Source: Myxococcales bacterium (GTDB lineage: Bacteria > Myxococcota_A > Polyangia > Polyangiales > Polyangiaceae). Taken from it: a stretch of 64,000 bases of DNA. The notes under the pieces are model-generated. The model did no database searches. It saw only the letters and a program-made list of their open reading frames with translations, and was not told where the DNA came from. The DNA lies in contig JADKKK010000004.1 of assembly GCA_016720545.1 (NCBI GenBank), forward strand, positions 372,001 through 436,000, written 5' to 3'. The translations under genes and the position numbers were made by a program. Shown here piece after piece: positions 62,370 to 64,000 of the stretch (within the stretch, counting starts at the first letter, position 1; each line of letters opens with the position of its first letter).

Positions 62370-63434
62370 ATGGTGGCTCCGGCGTTCAATCGCTCTCTGC
62401 AGGTTGCCGTGGTTCTGGTCTCGGTCGTCGGCGCTGGGCCGGCCCTCGCGCAGCGAGCTGGCCCCCAGACCACGATTCGACAGGCCCCCGACGGCTCGGT
62501 CTCGGCGGGGGCTCGCGCACGCGCGAAGGCCCGCGCCGACGACTGCGCCGCGGCGCTGCCGCTGTTCGACGAGGCGATCCGCGTTACGATCGAGCCCACA
62601 CTCCGGCGTGATCGCGGCGCCTGCCACGACAAGCTCGGCCACGCGGCCGCGGCCATCGAGGACTACCGCGCCTACCTCTATGCGCGGCCCGAGGGCGCCG
62701 ACGCGAAGACGGTCGAGGAGCGCATTCAGGTGCTCAGCGGTCAGGTGGACGGCGGCGGGAAGCGCGACGACGACAAGGGCGGCGGGGCGACCGCGTCGCT
62801 CTCGATCAACGGCGAGGGCGCGTCCGCGAAGGCAGGGGGCGGTAGCGACGGCGACAAGGGCGAGGGCAAGGCCGACGACTCCAGCTACGACGACTACGCG
62901 GCCCGCGTGAAGAAGCGCGACCAGGCGGACTCCTCGTCCGTCCGAACGGGGACCGGCGGCGCCTTCGGGTTCTACGTGTCGCTTCGCGGCTTCCCAAAGA
63001 GCTCTCTGCCGTCGACCGTGGGCTACAACGTGGGCGTGAGCCCGCGCTACGCGCTCACCTCGAACCTGACCCTCGTCGGTGAGCTCGGGTTCGCGGCCTT
63101 CGGCACCAAGGCGCGCGAAGCGATCGGCGGCGTCGCCCTGTGGGTCGGCGCGGAGCTCCGCGTGAAGCTGGACTCCTACGGCACGAACGCGATCCTCCTC
63201 GGCCTCGGCCCCGGCTACGAGCGCTACGCCGCCCTCGATCGGGCCTCATCGACCCTGTTCAACACCGGGCACATTCGCGGGCGCATTGGGTTCCGGCACG
63301 TGTTTGGCGCGAACATGGCGCTTGACCTCTCGTTCGACCCGTCGGCGGTCTTCTTCGACCCGGGCCCGCAGACCGCGTCGATCGACGCGCAGCTGCTCCT
63401 CGGCGGGACGGCCGCGTTCGTGGTCGGCTTCTAA
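62370..63434 (+). CDS. outer-membrane beta-barrel-like protein with short TPR part
   Basis: 354 residues from ATG 62370. The signal (VAVVLVSVVGAGPALA) precedes a small helical TPR-like part (CAAALPLFDEAIRVTIEPTL, CHDKLGHAAAAIEDYRAYLY). A charged, disordered Gly/Asp/Lys-rich linker (about 125-185) leads to a C-terminal domain of amphipathic strands (GFYVSLRGFPKSSLPSTVGY, NLTLVGELGFAAFG, IRGRIGFRHVFGANMALDLS) ending in Phe (FVVGF*), the mark of outer-membrane barrels. A TAAGCT box at 62357-62362 would give a leaderless message. Function is unknown. Confidence 0.7.
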   Translation: MVAPAFNRSLQVAVVLVSVVGAGPALAQRAGPQTTIRQAPDGSVSAGARARAKARADDCAAALPLFDEAIRVTIEPTLRRDRGACHDKLGHAAAAIEDYRAYLYARPEGADAKTVEERIQVLSGQVDGGGKRDDDKGGGATASLSINGEGASAKAGGGSDGDKGEGKADDSSYDDYAARVKKRDQADSSSVRTGTGGAFGFYVSLRGFPKSSLPSTVGYNVGVSPRYALTSNLTLVGELGFAAFGTKAREAIGGVALWVGAELRVKLDSYGTNAILLGLGPGYERYAALDRASSTLFNTGHIRGRIGFRHVFGANMALDLSFDPSAVFFDPGPQTASIDAQLLLGGTAAFVVGF

Positions 63435-63997
63435 GAAGGGGCGCGAGGCTCGGAGCCCACCGATTCGTCCGGTGCTTCGGTCGCGCTCATCGCGCTCGGC
63501 TCACGCCGCCTCCCTCGCGCGAGGAGCGTTCCTCCGTACGCGAGCAGCCCCGCCACGGTCGCGCTCGCTGGGCTGAACAGCAGCGTCCCGAGGAAGAGCT
63601 CGAGCGCGTAGTCGAAGGGGCCGCGCGCCTCGAAGTCTTTGCGGTCGAGATGGATGAACGCGCCCGTGCGGAGCCACGCGCCGAGCTGCACCTCGGCGAT
63701 GTTGATGAAGGGCGCGAAGATCGGGAGGGAGACGTTCGAGGCGACGTACGCGACCGCTGTGTCCAGGCGCAGCGGCACACACAGCGCCATCACGAGGACG
63801 AAGTGTAGCCCGTAGAGGGGCGTCGTGCCCACGAGCACACCGACGAAGACGCTCGCGGCCGTCCGCCAGGGAGTGAGCTCGCCGCCGCGCAGGCGATGAT
63901 AAACTGCCTTTACCTTTTCGTGCTGGAAGAAGGCCCGCAGCCGGGCGCGCACGCCACGGCGGGGCCCTTCGGGCGGCGGCTCGCTCCCCTCCGTCAC
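63431..63997 (-). CDS. DUF2062 family membrane protein
   Basis: 188 residues from GTG 63997, three bases from the window edge, so a longer start outside cannot be excluded. The DUF2062 pattern is clear: FVGVLVGTTPLYGLHFVLVM, NVSLPIFAPFINIAEVQLGA and a further helix (LFLGTLLFSPASATVAGLLA). DUF2062 proteins are small inner-membrane proteins, often near glycosyltransferase or lipid genes, of unknown function. It converges with the beta-barrel gene and the stops overlap. Confidence 0.82.
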   Translation of the reverse strand: MTEGSEPPPEGPRRGVRARLRAFFQHEKVKAVYHRLRGGELTPWRTAASVFVGVLVGTTPLYGLHFVLVMALCVPLRLDTAVAYVASNVSLPIFAPFINIAEVQLGAWLRTGAFIHLDRKDFEARGPFDYALELFLGTLLFSPASATVAGLLAYGGTLLARGRRREPSAMSATEAPDESVGSEPRAPS

Positions 63998-64000
63998 GCC

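Overview
The window looks like a chromosomal segment from a myxobacterium-type member of the Myxococcota (order Polyangiales or close). Four things point there: very high GC, with most third codon positions G or C; many lipoproteins with Asp/Ala/Gly-rich linkers after the lipobox; a Ser/Thr kinase with a C-terminal PEGA domain and a protein with a MYXO-CTERM-like tail; and the DUF1552 / DUF1592 gene pair known mainly from Myxococcota and Planctomycetota. This is inference from gene content, since no 16S gene is present. No tRNA, rRNA, CRISPR array or complete insertion sequence was seen.

Layout. 1-7.4 kb: the 3' part of a multihaem cytochrome, a lipoprotein hydrolase, and a minus-strand four-gene operon (alpha/beta-hydrolase lipoprotein, DUF1592-type cytochrome, DUF1552 protein, frameshifted lipoprotein). 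7.5-14.9 kb: TVP38 membrane protein, Cys-rich lipoprotein, two tandem copies of a ~300 bp foldback repeat, a surface protein with a MYXO-CTERM-like tail, small exported proteins and a GT39-like glycosyltransferase. 14.9-18.7 kb: gap-pgk-tpiA-secG. 18.8-31 kb: a minus-strand block with TPR protein, PEGA Ser/Thr kinase, lipoprotein, tRNA/rRNA uridine methyltransferase, tilS and ftsH, preceded by mnmA with a coupled lipoprotein. 31-32.2 kb: a second foldback element, a third inverted copy of the ~300 bp repeat, and an alternative sigma factor. 32.3-36.7 kb: Cys-motif protein, thioredoxin-fold protein without redox cysteines, lipoprotein, MatB/ACSF3-like acyl-CoA synthetase, and a 36-residue Cys-rich basic peptide. 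36.8-46.7 kb: nuoE-F-J-K-L-M-N (nuoG, H and I absent) plus a downstream lipoprotein. 47-53 kb: zinc-ribbon membrane protein, DUF2752 protein, acyl-CoA dehydrogenase / enoyl-CoA hydratase / RidA, and Sua5. 53.2-55.35 kb: a small accessory island with vapBC, a DUF4160 gene broken by an in-frame TGA, a DUF2442-HTH fusion and an IS3-family transposase remnant. 55.4-64 kb: lamin-tail lipoprotein, tatD, TerB-like protein, ffh, a CBM9-like lipoprotein, a beta-barrel protein and a DUF2062 protein.

Two themes recur. First, sigma-70-like boxes (TTGnnn, 16-18 bp, TAnnnT) lie immediately upstream of several genes. In some cases the predicted transcription start falls on or within a few bases of the start codon, which suggests leaderless messages (vapBC, the DUF4160 gene, the TPR-kinase operon, the TVP38 gene). 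Second, many neighbours overlap by ATGA or GTGA, giving tightly coupled operons.

The best candidates for undescribed biology are the CTAG-bounded foldback repeats whose ends supply the stop codons of two host genes, the Cys-rich micro-peptide at 36.6 kb, the DUF4160 / DUF2442-HTH couple, and the extended NuoL and NuoM subunits in a split complex I locus. All functional calls come from reading the sequence without database searches.
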